Shown piece after piece: positions 26,001-35,675 of a stretch of 64,000 nt of DNA. The notes under the pieces are model-generated. The model had not been told where the DNA came from, did no database searches, and worked only from the letters and a program-made list of their open reading frames with translations. The translations under genes and the position numbers were made by a program. The DNA is taken from assembly GCA_021772915.1 (NCBI GenBank), contig JAJFLB010000023.1, positions 1 through 64,000 on the forward strand, in the 5' to 3' direction. The first letter of the stretch is position 1. The number at the start of each line of letters is the position of its first letter. The stretch is from Gammaproteobacteria bacterium (GTDB lineage: Bacteria; Pseudomonadota; Gammaproteobacteria; Xanthomonadales; SZUA-36).

Positions 26001-26678
26001 ATGGCGGATTTCCCTGACATAAAACAGCAAGACGAGTTCCCGGACTCTCGTCACGAGTTTTTTCTGCGCGGGCCGGCAGGCAAGCTGGAATGCGTTGCCG
26101 ATGTCCCCGACCCGGCAGAGGGTATTGCTGCCACTATTGTAATTTGCCACCCGCATACGCAGCACGGGGGGAGCATGCACAACAAGGTCGTAACCATCAT
26201 GGAGCGATCCATGCGTGAGTTGGGGCTACATACGCTTCGCTTCAATTTTCGTGGTGCTGGTGAGAGTGATGGTGAGTACGATGAGGGTTATGGAGAGACC
26301 GATGATCTGTTTGCAGTCACCGAGTGGGTGCGTCGCAGCCGGCCCGCCGATAATTTGTGGCTGGGTGGGTTCTCCTTCGGCTCCTACATTACACTTCGCG
26401 CGGCACAGAACCTCAGGTTGGGTCAACTGATATCCATCGCACCACCCGTGACACGTTTTGGGTTTGATGAACTAAACCATCCCGACTGCCCGTGGCTGGT
26501 TATCCAGGGGGACGAAGACGATGTCGTCAAGTTTGAGGATGTAGCCGGCTGGGTGGAAAAAACCGAACCACCGCCCGAATTCATTGTTATGGAGCACGCC
26601 GGTCATTTTTTCCATCGACGACTGATGGACTTGAGAGGTCTGCTAAAAAATGGTGTGCGACCAAACCTGCCATCATAG
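26001..26678 (+). CDS. Alpha/beta-hydrolase (COG2945 type)
   Basis: The 225-residue cytoplasmic protein has no signal peptide. It carries CHPHTQHGGSMHNKVV, TLRFNFRGAGESDGEYDEG, the nucleophile elbow LGGFSFGSY, and the C-terminal EHAGHFFHRRL with the catalytic His. The Asp is in QGDEDDVV. This set is diagnostic for the COG2945 group of small hydrolases. Substrate unknown. It stands alone, 320 bases before the end of the biotin operon, which runs the opposite way. Confidence 0.85.
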   Translation: MADFPDIKQQDEFPDSRHEFFLRGPAGKLECVADVPDPAEGIAATIVICHPHTQHGGSMHNKVVTIMERSMRELGLHTLRFNFRGAGESDGEYDEGYGETDDLFAVTEWVRRSRPADNLWLGGFSFGSYITLRAAQNLRLGQLISIAPPVTRFGFDELNHPDCPWLVIQGDEDDVVKFEDVAGWVEKTEPPPEFIVMEHAGHFFHRRLMDLRGLLKNGVRPNLPS

Positions 26679-26710
26679 TAGCATTCTACAAGTGAAAAAA
26701 TTAAAGCCAG

Positions 26711-26750
26711 AAAAAAAGAAAGGACCAGTAAGGGGTCAACTGGCCCTTTC
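26711..26750 (-). terminator. Intrinsic terminator of the biotin operon
   Basis: Leftward, GAAAGG and CCTTTC together with CCAGT and ACTGG form an 11-bp stem with one mismatch and a 9-base loop, followed at once by seven T residues (26717-26711). It lies about 225 bases beyond the bioD stop. No T tract occurs on the other strand, so it serves leftward transcription. Confidence 0.82.
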
Positions 26751-26974
26751 ATCGAGTTCCGATGCAAGGGGAGCACCAGATCTCAATACGAAAGCAGCAT
26801 AAGGGGGAACGCCACTTTCGATTCTGTAGACCCGTAAGGGCCACATTCAGTTTTTTCCTGAGACAAACAATCTATGCTTCCTGCAACGCAAGTGTAACGT
26901 AAATTTGCTTGACTTAACAGGAAGAGACTGGCCGGAAGAGCAAAATCCAGGAAAATCCCTGCACTGTCACTCTC

Positions 26975-27631
26975 TCAACCCCATAATGCAAAATCGGTGG
27001 TCTCCAGGGAACATCCCCCCCATGGCAAAACACCAAGCAATGGGACCGGCATGTAGGTCCTTAGAGATTTGAGATTTTCAGACTGGGCCTGCATATCCGG
27101 ATCCACATGGTTGGCGATCCAGCCCTTTAACGGCACACCATCGCGTTCAATTTGCGCGGCTGTCAACAATGCGTGGTTAATACATCCCAGGCGCATCCCG
27201 ACCACCAGTATGACTTCTTGTGCCAGTGCCCTCGCCAGATCTACCAACAGGCGACCTTCACCCAGGGGCACGCACCAGCCCCCAACACCTTCAATAATCA
27301 GGTAATCTGCATGAATCGTCTCAGTCGGAGTGAGAATTTTAAGAATATCAATGTGTTGCCCGGACTCCTCGGCCGCAATATGGGGTGCAATGGCGGGCTC
27401 GAAGGCAACCGGATTTACCGTCTCATAGGGCAGTTCTACATTTGCCGCTGACATCAGATCAAGTGCATCGCCATTCCGTAGACCCGCGGTTGTGACCTCA
27501 CAACCGGACGCCACAGGTTTCTGACCCGCCACCTTATAACCCCTCTCGACCAGAAGACGGATCAGTGCACCGGCAACGCGGGTTTTACCACAATCCGTGT
27601 CAGTTCCGGTAATGAACCAGCGCTTCATCAT
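26975..27631 (-). CDS. bioD: Dethiobiotin synthetase
   Basis: BioD closes the ureido ring of dethiobiotin from 7,8-diaminopelargonate, CO2 and ATP. The 218-residue protein has the P-loop GTDTDCGKT (Lys16), the QKPVASG strand for substrate binding, the IIEGVGGW(C)VPL motif, and the VGMRLGCINHALLT segment. Its start overlaps the bioC stop by 4 bases (ATGA), so translation is coupled. It is the last gene of the bioBFHCD operon. No bioA aminotransferase lies in the window; that step must be encoded elsewhere. Confidence 0.96.
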   Translation of the reverse strand: MMKRWFITGTDTDCGKTRVAGALIRLLVERGYKVAGQKPVASGCEVTTAGLRNGDALDLMSAANVELPYETVNPVAFEPAIAPHIAAEESGQHIDILKILTPTETIHADYLIIEGVGGWCVPLGEGRLLVDLARALAQEVILVVGMRLGCINHALLTAAQIERDGVPLKGWIANHVDPDMQAQSENLKSLRTYMPVPLLGVLPWGGCSLETTDFALWG

Positions 27632-28527
27632 GTGCCCCTGTCAGGTTTGGATGGACGCGGTGACAGGCCCTCTACGGAGAACGTGGCCACATCTCCAGTC
27701 GGTGTTCTCACCGGCTGTCCCTCCTGTGGGGCGAAAGCCACACCATAAATAATTTCATAACTGGCAGGATAGATGTCACCCTGGCGAAACTGCTCATAAG
27801 CCGCCAGCATCCCCTGCAAATGCGATTTACCGGTCAATCCGCGGGTGCGTTGGCTGGCTACATTGTGCGCACCGATACCTTTGAGCTCACGCATCAGCGC
27901 CATGACACTCTTGTATTCCAGCCGCAGGTGTTCAACATCCACAACCGGTTCACGGAAACCCGCTGTCAACAGTTCATCACCAATGTCATGCATGTCGGGA
28001 TGATCGTTGACATGTGGCAGACGGTCCACTAGCCGCCAAGCCTGCTTAAGCTCATTAAGAGTGCCTGGTCCAAAACAGGTAAACAGCAGCATTGCGCCCG
28101 ACTTCATTATGCGTCGAAATTCTTTCAACACTGCGGACAGATCGTAACTCCATTGTAAAGCCAGGTTGGAAAAAATCAGGTCCACGCTTCGTGCCGCCAG
28201 TGGCAGTGCGTGCATGTCAGCACACACTCTCCATGAGTTTTTAGCATCGGATTCTTTCGCACTGCCGTCCACCTGGGCCAACATGGAAGTTGCCCAATCC
28301 AGTGCAATCACATCAGCGTGTTTAAATTGCCCTGCCAGTGCCCGGCTGGCCGAACCGGTACCGCAACCCAGGTCCAGTATCAGCTCGGGTGGTTGTCGAT
28401 GGCTTTCGACCCGCTCAAGCAGACGCGACTCGACCTCGCGTTGCAAAACTGCATGTTGGTCATAACCGGGGGCGGCACGTTCAAACGACCGTCTGACCGA
28501 TTTAATGTCCAGCGAAGTCAGACTCAT
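27628..28527 (-). CDS. bioC: Malonyl-ACP O-methyltransferase
   Basis: BioC methylates malonyl-ACP so that fatty-acid synthase can build the pimeloyl chain. The 299-residue protein shows the class I methyltransferase motif LILDLGCGTGSASRALA, the acidic residue in VIALDWATSML, and the post-motifs VDLIFSNLALQW and GAMLLFTCFGPGTL that are characteristic of BioC. It overlaps bioH and bioD by 4 bases on each side. The C-terminal 20 residues form a polar tail not seen in short homologs. Confidence 0.95.
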   Translation of the reverse strand: MSLTSLDIKSVRRSFERAAPGYDQHAVLQREVESRLLERVESHRQPPELILDLGCGTGSASRALAGQFKHADVIALDWATSMLAQVDGSAKESDAKNSWRVCADMHALPLAARSVDLIFSNLALQWSYDLSAVLKEFRRIMKSGAMLLFTCFGPGTLNELKQAWRLVDRLPHVNDHPDMHDIGDELLTAGFREPVVDVEHLRLEYKSVMALMRELKGIGAHNVASQRTRGLTGKSHLQGMLAAYEQFRQGDIYPASYEIIYGVAFAPQEGQPVRTPTGDVATFSVEGLSPRPSKPDRGT

Positions 28528-29306
28528 GTCGTCTTGTCCGAGCCGAGAAATCCATGTAAAGACTCCAGAAACCGGTCCGGGTGACCAATAAATGGCACGT
28601 GACCAGCCCCGTCAATAATCTTTGCAGTCGCATCGGGCATTTGTGCAGCTGCGTGCACGGGGCTGTCCGGGTGAACCAGCTGGTCCTTTGAGCCGCCCAC
28701 GAACAGTGCCGGCACATTACACCCGGATAGACGTGAGCCCAGGTTGGATTTTTGCAGTATTTTCAAACCGGCTGTCAGGGCTGGTTTAGCCGGCATCTGC
28801 TCCTCAGAAATTACATCTCGCAATCGTCGAAGTGTTTTACGTGCAGTATCCGAACCCACGGTTTCCAGCACCAGGAAACGCTTAAGGGTGCCCGCAAAAT
28901 CCTTTTCCAGCCCGTTGGAGAATGCCTGCAGTATTGTTGCATCCAAACCGTAGGGCCAGTCGTCACGCCGTATAAATGATGGTGCGGTGGCCACCAATAC
29001 CATTCGTTGAGTTTTCTCCGGCCTGTTCAAAGCTGACGCCAATGCGATCAAGCCACCCAATGACCAGCCAACCCAGATTGCCGGTGGCAGTTTTGTGACC
29101 AGCACGTCAGCAGTGGTCTCCAGGTCCTCACTGAGTAAGACATCGCGATTGACCCCATGACCAGGCAGATCAACCAGGTGTATCCGGAACTGCTTGCTCA
29201 AGGCATCGGCAACTCCACCCCAAACGCCACTGTGCATGGCCCAACCGTGTAGTAACACCAAATCAGGGCCGTGGCCACGGGTGATAATTTTCAGGTCGCT
29301 TGACAT
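28524..29306 (-). CDS. bioH: Pimeloyl-ACP methyl ester carboxylesterase
   Basis: I start at ATG 29304-29306 ([11 protein letters not shown]); the longer frame to 29438 lies entirely within bioF. BioH removes the methyl group from pimeloyl-ACP methyl ester, ending chain assembly. Triad: Ser in VGWSLGG, Asp in VGGSKDQLVHPD, His in GAGHVPFIGHP; the LLHGWAMHSGVW oxyanion region matches E. coli BioH. The start overlaps the end of bioF by 16 bases. Length is 260 residues, as expected. Confidence 0.94.
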   Translation of the reverse strand: MSSDLKIITRGHGPDLVLLHGWAMHSGVWGGVADALSKQFRIHLVDLPGHGVNRDVLLSEDLETTADVLVTKLPPAIWVGWSLGGLIALASALNRPEKTQRMVLVATAPSFIRRDDWPYGLDATILQAFSNGLEKDFAGTLKRFLVLETVGSDTARKTLRRLRDVISEEQMPAKPALTAGLKILQKSNLGSRLSGCNVPALFVGGSKDQLVHPDSPVHAAAQMPDATAKIIDGAGHVPFIGHPDRFLESLHGFLGSDKTT

Positions 29307-30487
29307 GACTCGATAGCTTCGAGCAATGCATCCAGCTGCTCCGAGTCGTGGGCCGCGCTTAGGGTGATCCGTAGCCTGGCAGTCCCCCTCGGAACAGTGG
29401 GTGGGCGGATGGCAACCACCAGAAATCCCGATTTGCACAAGTTTTCTGCCATTTTCAGTGCTTTTTGACTGTCGCCGACCAGCAGGGGTTGAATGGGTGT
29501 ATCTGAGGGCAACAGTTCCAACCCCCTGCGTGACGCACCGTGCCTGAATTGCTCGATCAAAGCGTTTAGTCGCTCTCGTCTCCAGTCCTCATCAATAATC
29601 TTTTTCAGTGCTACCCGGGATGCGGCAGCCAGGGCCGGGGGCATGGCGGTGGTATATATATAGCTGCGTGCCTCGTTAACAAGATGGCCGACCAATGCCT
29701 CAGAGCCTGCAACAAAGGCGCCGAAACACCCGAAGGCCTTCCCCAAAGTGCCGGTAAGAATGGGTACCTGCTGCCCATCAAGCCCTGCCGCTGCGACGCT
29801 ACCCCGCCCACCCGGACCGCAAACACCGACGCCATGCGCATCGTCCACCGCCAGCCAGGACTGAGATTCAGCACACAGTGAGGCGATTTCTCTTAGAGGT
29901 GCGGTGTCACCATCCATGGAAAACACGCCGTCAGTGACCACCAGCCTGTGGTCTCCCGCGGCTGCTGTCAGGCGCCGTCGCAAGGCTTTTGTATCGGCAT
30001 GCGCATAACGCAGCAAGCGCGCATCACTCATCCTTGCGGCATCAATCAATGAAGCATGGCAAAACTTGTCCTGGATGATTGCGTCTCCCTTGCGTGTGAG
30101 GCTGGTGGCCACCGCCAGGTTGGCCAGGTAACCCGATGAGCACAGCAACACTTTCTCGCGTTGCAGAAATTCAGCCAGTTCCTGTTCCAGGATTTGATGC
30201 TCTTTTCGGTAACCGGTAACAAGCGCCGACGCACCACTACCAACCCCACAGGAATCCGCGGTGTCCTTGAGTGCTGCAATCACCTCGGGATGTGCCGCCA
30301 GACCGAGGTAATCGTTACTGCTGAAATTGACCAGCGCCCGCCCCTGGGTGCTTACCCGGGTTGAATGGCTGGCGGTCAACACACGACGCTTGCGTTGCTG
30401 GTACCGCGTCTGTCTGGCCGCCGCGCGTTCCTCCAGCCAAGCGCTCAGGTTATCATGCGGGGTCTGCATTGCCGGTCTGCATCCCAA
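29291..30487 (-). CDS. bioF: 8-amino-7-oxononanoate synthase
   Basis: BioF condenses pimeloyl-ACP with alanine, using PLP. The PLP lysine is Lys250 in [13 protein letters not shown]. Other features are [45 protein letters not shown] and VDDAHGVGV. The start may be at 30487 or, more in line with homologs, MQTPHDNL at 30469; both overlap the 3' end of bioB, so the two are translationally coupled. Length 398 (or 392) is normal. Confidence 0.95.
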   Translation of the reverse strand: MGCRPAMQTPHDNLSAWLEERAAARQTRYQQRKRRVLTASHSTRVSTQGRALVNFSSNDYLGLAAHPEVIAALKDTADSCGVGSGASALVTGYRKEHQILEQELAEFLQREKVLLCSSGYLANLAVATSLTRKGDAIIQDKFCHASLIDAARMSDARLLRYAHADTKALRRRLTAAAGDHRLVVTDGVFSMDGDTAPLREIASLCAESQSWLAVDDAHGVGVCGPGGRGSVAAAGLDGQQVPILTGTLGKAFGCFGAFVAGSEALVGHLVNEARSYIYTTAMPPALAAASRVALKKIIDEDWRRERLNALIEQFRHGASRRGLELLPSDTPIQPLLVGDSQKALKMAENLCKSGFLVVAIRPPTVPRGTARLRITLSAAHDSEQLDALLEAIESCQAT

Positions 30488-31424
30488 GCCGCTCCAGTAA
30501 CGCCATGTCCCGGGCCGCCTCCGGGTTCTGTGTCGTTAGCAGTTTTTCCCCGTAGAAAATCGAGTTGGCGCCGGCAAAAAAACACAAAGCCTGTAGTTCA
30601 TCGCTCATTTCGGCACGGCCCGCAGACAATCGCACTACTGATTTTGGCATCACCAAACGCGCGACGGCGATCGTGCGGGCAAACTCCAGCGGATCGATGG
30701 ACGCGACACCGTCCAGCGGTGTCCCCGGAACCTGTACCAGATTGTTGACCGGAACACTTTGTGGGTGGACGGGCAAATTGGCCAGTTGCACGATCAATTC
30801 AGCCCGGTCACGGCGGGTTTCTCCCATACCGACAATACCGCCGCAACACACGTTTAAACCAGCCTCGCGGACACTCTCCAGGGTTTTCAGACGGTCCTCA
30901 AAGGAATGTGTCTTAACGATTTCCTTGTAATAGGCGGGTGAGGTATCCAGGTTATGGTTGTAGTAATCCAGCCCGGCGCGTTTAAGCCGCTGCGCCTGCT
31001 GGTCTTTCAACATGCCCAGGGTAACGCAGGTCTCCAGGCCCAGAGCCCGGACGCCCTTTATCATTTCCACGACTTTGTCGAGATCACGGTCCTTGGGGCT
31101 GCGCCACGCTGCACCCATGCAAAAACGAGTTGCACCACCCGCTTTTGCTGCCTCCGCCGCTTCCAGCACGGCTTCAACATCAAGGATGGACTCACGTTCC
31201 AAGTCTGTTTTATGACGGACACTTTGAGAACAATATTTACAGTCTTCGGGGCAAGCACCCGTCTTGATACTGAGCAAAGTGCTGATTTGAATCTCGGCCG
31301 GATTAAAGTACAAACGATGTACATGGTGGGCACGAAACAGCAATTCGCTAAACGGCAGCGCGTACAGGTCGAGCACTTCAGATGGCGACCAGTCGTGCCG
31401 TATGTCGGTTTGTGGGGTAGTCAT
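30453..31424 (-). CDS. bioB: Biotin synthase
   Basis: BioB is the radical-SAM enzyme that inserts sulfur into dethiobiotin. The Fe-S motif is CPEDCKYC within [16 protein letters not shown], preceded by the [10 protein letters not shown] segment. The second-cluster ligands appear in [24 protein letters not shown] and [10 protein letters not shown] start at ATG 31422-31424 (MTTPQTD), which has AGGAG 10 bases upstream; a TTG six bases further out is also possible. It is the first gene of the operon and is controlled from the BirA-type promoter at 31488-31541. Confidence 0.96.
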   Translation of the reverse strand: MTTPQTDIRHDWSPSEVLDLYALPFSELLFRAHHVHRLYFNPAEIQISTLLSIKTGACPEDCKYCSQSVRHKTDLERESILDVEAVLEAAEAAKAGGATRFCMGAAWRSPKDRDLDKVVEMIKGVRALGLETCVTLGMLKDQQAQRLKRAGLDYYNHNLDTSPAYYKEIVKTHSFEDRLKTLESVREAGLNVCCGGIVGMGETRRDRAELIVQLANLPVHPQSVPVNNLVQVPGTPLDGVASIDPLEFARTIAVARLVMPKSVVRLSAGRAEMSDELQALCFFAGANSIFYGEKLLTTQNPEAARDMALLERLGMQTGNADPA

Positions 31425-31483
31425 GCGCAACCGGCTCCTGCCATTAGCTTTTCACCGGTAATCTCGGGAGAACCGGCCGGGGC

Positions 31484-32248
31484 ATGAAGAATAGGAAAGA
31501 CATCGAGACCTGTCAACCTGAAACAAGGACACAGGTTGACAAAGGGTGGTTGCAAAAATCACTGGATTTGCTGCTCCCACCCTGTTGCATCTTATGTGGA
31601 CAAAAATGTGGTTCCGTTTGCCTTTGTCAAACGTGCCGTCGGGATTTGCCATCGACCGGCTTACACTGCCATCAGTGTGGTCTGCCCATGGTTACAACAC
31701 AAGATGATACCTGCGGTGCCTGTATACAAAATCTTCCCGAGTTCTCAAACACAATATGCGCGCTGCAGTATGAATTTCCGGTAGACCAGTTGATACGGTC
31801 ATTCAAGTTCAACCGGCAGCTGGCCGCCGGCAGGGTTCTGAGCCATCTCTTGTGTGCCTATGTCATCGACAACGAAATCCCCCGCCCGGACCTGCTGATT
31901 CCCGTTCCTCTGCATTACTTGCGTATGGTCACACGCGGCTTTAACCAGGCCTGGGAAGTCGCCAACCACGTCAGCAAGATACTGGGCATCCCGGTACTGG
32001 GTACATCATTGCGGCGCAGAAAAAACACGGTTGCACAATCGGGGTTGAGCCGAAAACAACGCAGGAAAAATGTTCGTGGGGCCTTTTACTGGCACGCGCG
32101 TTTGCCATCAGGATGTCACGTGGCCTTGATCGATGACGTAATGACAACTGGCACCACCGTAAACGAATGCGCCAGGGTTTTAAGAAATGCGGGTGCAAAG
32201 CAAGTGGACGTGTGGGTAACGGCCCGTGCAATTCCCAGGGCCCGTTGA
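31484..32248 (+). CDS. comF: ComF family amidophosphoribosyltransferase-like protein
   Basis: This is a ComF/GntX-type protein: a zinc-ribbon-like N-terminus (CCILCGQKCGSVCLCQTC, CHQCG, CGAC), then a PRTase domain with FKFNRQLAAGRVL, PVPLHYLRMVTRGFNQA, LRRRKNTVAQSGLSRKQRRKNV, and the PRPP loop ALIDDVMTTGTT. ComF helps DNA processing during transformation. The frame opens at ATG 31484, but its first 22 codons cover the BirA operator and bioB promoter. The TTG at 31550 (LQKSLDLLLPPCC), preceded by AAAGGG, is a likely true start. The arrangement comF/bioB, divergent, is common in gammaproteobacteria. Confidence 0.9.
   Translation: MKNRKDIETCQPETRTQVDKGWLQKSLDLLLPPCCILCGQKCGSVCLCQTCRRDLPSTGLHCHQCGLPMVTTQDDTCGACIQNLPEFSNTICALQYEFPVDQLIRSFKFNRQLAAGRVLSHLLCAYVIDNEIPRPDLLIPVPLHYLRMVTRGFNQAWEVANHVSKILGIPVLGTSLRRRKNTVAQSGLSRKQRRKNVRGAFYWHARLPSGCHVALIDDVMTTGTTVNECARVLRNAGAKQVDVWVTARAIPRAR
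31488..31541 (-). promoter_or_regulatory. bioB promoter overlapping a BirA operator
   Basis: TGTCAACC (31511-31518) and GGTTGACA (31534-31541) are perfect inverted repeats separated by 15 bases, which is the layout of the BirA operator. Read leftward, TTGACA (31516-31511) is a consensus -35 inside one half-site, and TATTCT (31493-31488) lies exactly 17 bases further as -10. BirA bound with biotinyl-AMP would block polymerase. The predicted start of transcription is near 31481, giving a leader of about 57 bases before bioB. Confidence 0.88.
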
Positions 32249-32270
32249 TCAACATATTGTCTACGTTGGC

Positions 32271-32804
32271 TTATTCGCCATCCTCCAGTAACGCCCAGCG
32301 TTCATGGTCACACCATTCACCGTTGATCTTCAAATAGCGTGGGGAGTATCCCTCGTATTGAAACCCTACACGTTGTACCAACGCAATTGAGGCCAGATTT
32401 TGAGGCTGTATGTTTGCTTCAAGACGGTGCAGTCCGAGCTCATCAAAAGCGTATCGTATAACCTGCAACAGGCCCTCCTTCATGTAGCCCTTTTCCGTCT
32501 GTCCAAGCACACCAAAGTAGCTGACATAGGCACTGCGCAATGCCTCAAAGGTAATGATGTTCAAATTGACAACGCCGCAGATCAGATCATCTTCCACGTG
32601 CTTTAACAGGAAACCGGCTTCGTTATCACGATTGATCCGAGCCAGGTAACGTTTCCAACCAGCGTGGTCTTTCGGTGCTGAGACCCAGGGATAATGCAAA
32701 CCAACACTTGCCCGCATGGCTGCCAGGAACAGTTTTTCATCGGCCTCGGACGGCACCTGAATACGGGTTCTGAATCCTTGTGTTGACAGACTCCGCTGTT
32801 TCAT
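32271..32804 (-). CDS. GNAT N-acetyltransferase (RimJ/RimL type)
   Basis: The 177-residue protein has the RimJ-like GNAT fold: FRTRIQVPSEADEKLFLAAM at the N-terminus, ICGVVNLNIITFEALRSAYV as beta-bulge region, the acetyl-CoA loop GQTEKGYMKEGL (altered from QxxGxG), and the closing LHRLEANIQPQNLASIALVQ plus GFQYEGYSPRYLKINGEWCD. Substrate is unknown; family members acetylate ribosomal-protein N-termini or small molecules. It is 3 bases downstream of ubiA's stop... the two genes are read the same way, with only 3 bases between the start of this gene and that stop, so they likely share a transcript. Confidence 0.88.
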   Translation of the reverse strand: MKQRSLSTQGFRTRIQVPSEADEKLFLAAMRASVGLHYPWVSAPKDHAGWKRYLARINRDNEAGFLLKHVEDDLICGVVNLNIITFEALRSAYVSYFGVLGQTEKGYMKEGLLQVIRYAFDELGLHRLEANIQPQNLASIALVQRVGFQYEGYSPRYLKINGEWCDHERWALLEDGE

Positions 32805-32807
32805 GGG

Positions 32808-33683
32808 TCAAGCCACAGCATAGGCGGCCAGTAAGCCGGCAAAAATGGCTACACCGACCCAGTTATTGTTCAAAAACGCTTTGAAACAGGCATCACGATC
32901 GCGGTGCTTGACCTGCACCTGCTGGTGTACAAAAAACCCGGCTGCAACTACCAGGCCTGCATGCCAGGGCCACGATAGTTCCAACGCTAACCCCAGGGTT
33001 ACCAGCAAAACAAGCATCAGGGCTTTCAGAATACGCAGGATCAACAAATCGTATCGGCCGAACAAAATAGCTGTGGATTTCAGACCAATCGAAATATCGT
33101 CATCACGGTCTACCATGGCGTACAAGGTGTCGTAAATAACCGACCAGATGACATTGATTAGCAGGACCAACCACGCAATGAACGGTACCTGCCCGGTCTC
33201 CGCTGCAAACGCCATCGGGATGCCCCAGCCAAAGGCCAGACCCAGGACTATCTGCGGGAAGTGCGTCCAGCGTTTGAAGAACGGGTATGTCGCAGCCAGT
33301 GCCGCGCCTGCAAATGCCAGTTTAATCGTCAACCCATTGGTCATTAATACCAATCCAAATGCCAGCAGCAACATCACCACAAACGCCAGCAGGGCCTGCC
33401 GCACCGACAATTCACCCGTGGCAAGCGGGCGGTTACGTGTTCGCTCAACACGTGGATCAAATTTGCGGTCGGCCACGTCATTCATAATGCAACCGGCCGC
33501 ACGCATCAGTACGACACCGACGCAAAAGATCACCACGTTTTTTAGTGCCGGTTTACCCCCACCCGCAATCCACAAGGCCCACAGCGTAGGCCACAGCAAT
33601 AAAAGAATGCCTATTGGCCGATCAAAACGCATCAGCCGAAATAGGGCACCGAATTTACTATGAGCGCTATTTTTCACATGCAA
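32808..33683 (-). CDS. ubiA: 4-hydroxybenzoate polyprenyltransferase
   Basis: UbiA attaches the polyprenyl chain to 4-hydroxybenzoate in ubiquinone synthesis. The 291-residue protein has eight or nine membrane helices and both Asp-rich motifs: [20 protein letters not shown] and [20 protein letters not shown], which bind Mg-diphosphate. Length and motifs match proteobacterial UbiA. The chorismate lyase gene ubiC, often next to it, is not here. It precedes the GNAT gene in a probable two-gene operon. Confidence 0.95.
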   Translation of the reverse strand: MHVKNSAHSKFGALFRLMRFDRPIGILLLLWPTLWALWIAGGGKPALKNVVIFCVGVVLMRAAGCIMNDVADRKFDPRVERTRNRPLATGELSVRQALLAFVVMLLLAFGLVLMTNGLTIKLAFAGAALAATYPFFKRWTHFPQIVLGLAFGWGIPMAFAAETGQVPFIAWLVLLINVIWSVIYDTLYAMVDRDDDISIGLKSTAILFGRYDLLILRILKALMLVLLVTLGLALELSWPWHAGLVVAAGFFVHQQVQVKHRDRDACFKAFLNNNWVGVAIFAGLLAAYAVA

Positions 33684-33691
33684 CGTGGGAC

Positions 33692-34627
33692 TTAGACACC
33701 CGTCTTCCGATCAGGTGAGGTTGGGAAATCTTCAATCTTGAAGTTACCGAAGAATTTGTGATTTGGGAATATATGTTGTCGGTAGTGTCTGAGATCTGAC
33801 TGTTGAAGCCCCCCCCGGTCTGCAAGCACCGACAGACAGCGCATAACCAGGTCATGGGATGAATAACAATGGTGTGTAATGAGCGCAAGTTGTTTTAACT
33901 GTTCATCCGATAATGATTGTGTATTCACAAAATCCTTGACGTACACGGCGTCAGCCTCCAATAGCTGATTAACCGCCTGACGATTGTCTTTAGGGTGAGC
34001 GTAGGGAGAAATCGGCCAATGCTTTACGCCTGCAAATGTATGCGGCACAAATCCCTGTTGACGCAGCTCCCTGTCGATTTCCCAGTACATCGGCTGATCA
34101 CTGTACAGCGGCATAAATGACACTTCGGTCTGGATCACTACAGCTTGATCCAGCTTTTCTCTTCCGTTTTCAAACACCACCAATTCACCACCCTGGATGT
34201 CAATTTTCAGCATGTCAAAGTCACCGATTTCATCAACATCGTCCAGACGTTTGGTGGCAGTGAGTTCGGATGAAACCACTTCACCCAACATCTCGAAATC
34301 ATTGAAGGTAGAGAGGTGGCGTTGATCCGGCCGATACATACTCGTCATCCCAGATGCGGCGCAGTAATAGAGCGTGTGTGGTTCGCCATCACCTATGCAA
34401 TAGGGCAAATAAGTCTCTAGCGGTCCCTGGATGCGCAGTAATTTCTGCAACGCTTCAGGTTGAGGTTCAAATCCAATAACCTGACAAAGCTCCCGCTCGA
34501 GCATTTGCTTGTAGGGTGGGTCACCATCGATGGGATTTGCACCGATATCGACAACAGTGGTGAGTTTCTCAGGGTTCAACAGCCCATGCAAAATGTCACT
34601 TTCAACATGCATTGACGTGATCTCCAT
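33692..34627 (-). CDS. FkbM-family methyltransferase
   Basis: The 311-residue protein has the FkbM domain: [16 protein letters not shown] (SAM motif I), [33 protein letters not shown], and [20 protein letters not shown]. FkbM enzymes methylate sugar or polyketide hydroxyls. About 90 extra C-terminal residues ([13 protein letters not shown] at the end) are helical. The start may be 34627 or the ATG at 34612 (MHVESD). It reads in the same direction as ubiA, 8 bases before it, so a shared transcript is likely even though functions look unrelated. Substrate unknown. Confidence 0.83.
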   Translation of the reverse strand: MEITSMHVESDILHGLLNPEKLTTVVDIGANPIDGDPPYKQMLERELCQVIGFEPQPEALQKLLRIQGPLETYLPYCIGDGEPHTLYYCAASGMTSMYRPDQRHLSTFNDFEMLGEVVSSELTATKRLDDVDEIGDFDMLKIDIQGGELVVFENGREKLDQAVVIQTEVSFMPLYSDQPMYWEIDRELRQQGFVPHTFAGVKHWPISPYAHPKDNRQAVNQLLEADAVYVKDFVNTQSLSDEQLKQLALITHHCYSSHDLVMRCLSVLADRGGLQQSDLRHYRQHIFPNHKFFGNFKIEDFPTSPDRKTGV

Positions 34628-34770
34628 GGAGGCCTTAATGAATCAGGTAAACAAACACCATTATAACCACCACCAAGCCGATTTTGACATCGGCCAAGCA
34701 TCCAGAACTTCACTATACCTGCTCTGACGACACTCACCACAGGACCGCAAATACGATTACAATGCGCGCC

Positions 34771-35556
34771 ATGGAGTTAATCGACATTGGCTGCAACCTG
34801 ACCCACGACTCATTCGATAAGGATCGTGACGAGGTCATCACGGCGGCACATACAGCAGGCGTGGCCCAAATGATCGTTACGGGCGCCAGTGCCCAGGGTA
34901 GCGAGCATGCACTGCAACTGGCGCAGGAAAATTCCGGACGGCTGTTCGCCACGGCCGGCTTACATCCGCATCGCGCCTCTGCCTATGACGACGCAACCGA
35001 TGACTTATTGCGTGAGCTGGTAACCCACCAGCCTGTTGTGGCAGTCGGGGAAAGCGGCCTGGATTATTACCGCGATTTCTCTCCCCGTGACAACCAAAGA
35101 ACTGCTTTTGAACGACAAATTCAAATCGCCATTGATACCGGTCTGCCACTTTTCCTCCACCAGCGTGATGCGCACGAGGACTTTATGGCCTTACTGGGCG
35201 AGTATCGTGACCGGCTGGATAATGTCGTTGTTCACTGTTTCACGGGCAACCAGTCCGAGCTACACGAATACCTGGACATGGACTGTCATATCGGTATTAC
35301 CGGTTGGATTTGTGACGAGCGACGCGGGACCCATATGAAGGACTTCATAAAGGATATTCCCTCAGACCGGCTGATGATCGAAACAGACGCCCCCTACCTG
35401 AAACCCCGCAACCTGCGCCCCAAACTCAAAAGCCATCGCAACGAGCCACGCCTACTCCCATGGATACTGGGCACACTTGCCGCCTGCCGGGACGAGCACC
35501 CACCAGAGCTGGCAAAACACACCACCCAAAACGCCCGAGCTTTCTTTCGCCTGTAA
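34771..35556 (+). CDS. tatD: TatD-family metal-dependent DNase/hydrolase
   Basis: From MELIDIGCNLTHDSFDKDRD the protein (261 residues) matches canonical TatD: metal-binding start, ATAGLHPHRAS, VAVGESGLDYYRD, LPLFLHQRDAHEDF, VVHCFTGN, and LMIETDAPYL, together giving the TIM-barrel metal site. TatD is a 3'-5' exonuclease. Another ATG 9 bases upstream is equally possible; the longer frame to 34684 is not conserved in type. It lies far from tatABC (47.8 kb) in this genome. Confidence 0.92.
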   Translation: MELIDIGCNLTHDSFDKDRDEVITAAHTAGVAQMIVTGASAQGSEHALQLAQENSGRLFATAGLHPHRASAYDDATDDLLRELVTHQPVVAVGESGLDYYRDFSPRDNQRTAFERQIQIAIDTGLPLFLHQRDAHEDFMALLGEYRDRLDNVVVHCFTGNQSELHEYLDMDCHIGITGWICDERRGTHMKDFIKDIPSDRLMIETDAPYLKPRNLRPKLKSHRNEPRLLPWILGTLAACRDEHPPELAKHTTQNARAFFRL

Positions 35557-35626
35557 ACCAGTTATCCCGCTCCTGGTATCAGGGTCAGTGGCATATATGC
35601 GGGAGACTTATTCCACATCCTGAATT

Positions 35627-35664
35627 AGCCCGCATGTTTCACCAGCTGGTGAAACACGCGGGTT
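35627..35664. terminator. Strong palindromic stem-loop between tatD and desaturase gene
   Basis: AGCCCGCATGTTTCACCAGC and GCTGGTGAAACACGCGGGTT form a nearly perfect 19-bp stem with one mismatch (A/C) and no loop to speak of. It sits between the stop of tatD (35556) and the stop of the convergent desaturase gene (35676). No T tract follows on either strand, so it may be a bidirectional attenuating hairpin or a protein-binding palindrome rather than a textbook terminator. Confidence 0.55.
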
Positions 35665-35675
35665 AGTTGGTTGGT

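Noticed and set aside
29306-29438. 44-residue N-terminal extension of BioH
   Set aside because: It lies within bioF in another frame and is absent from known BioH proteins.
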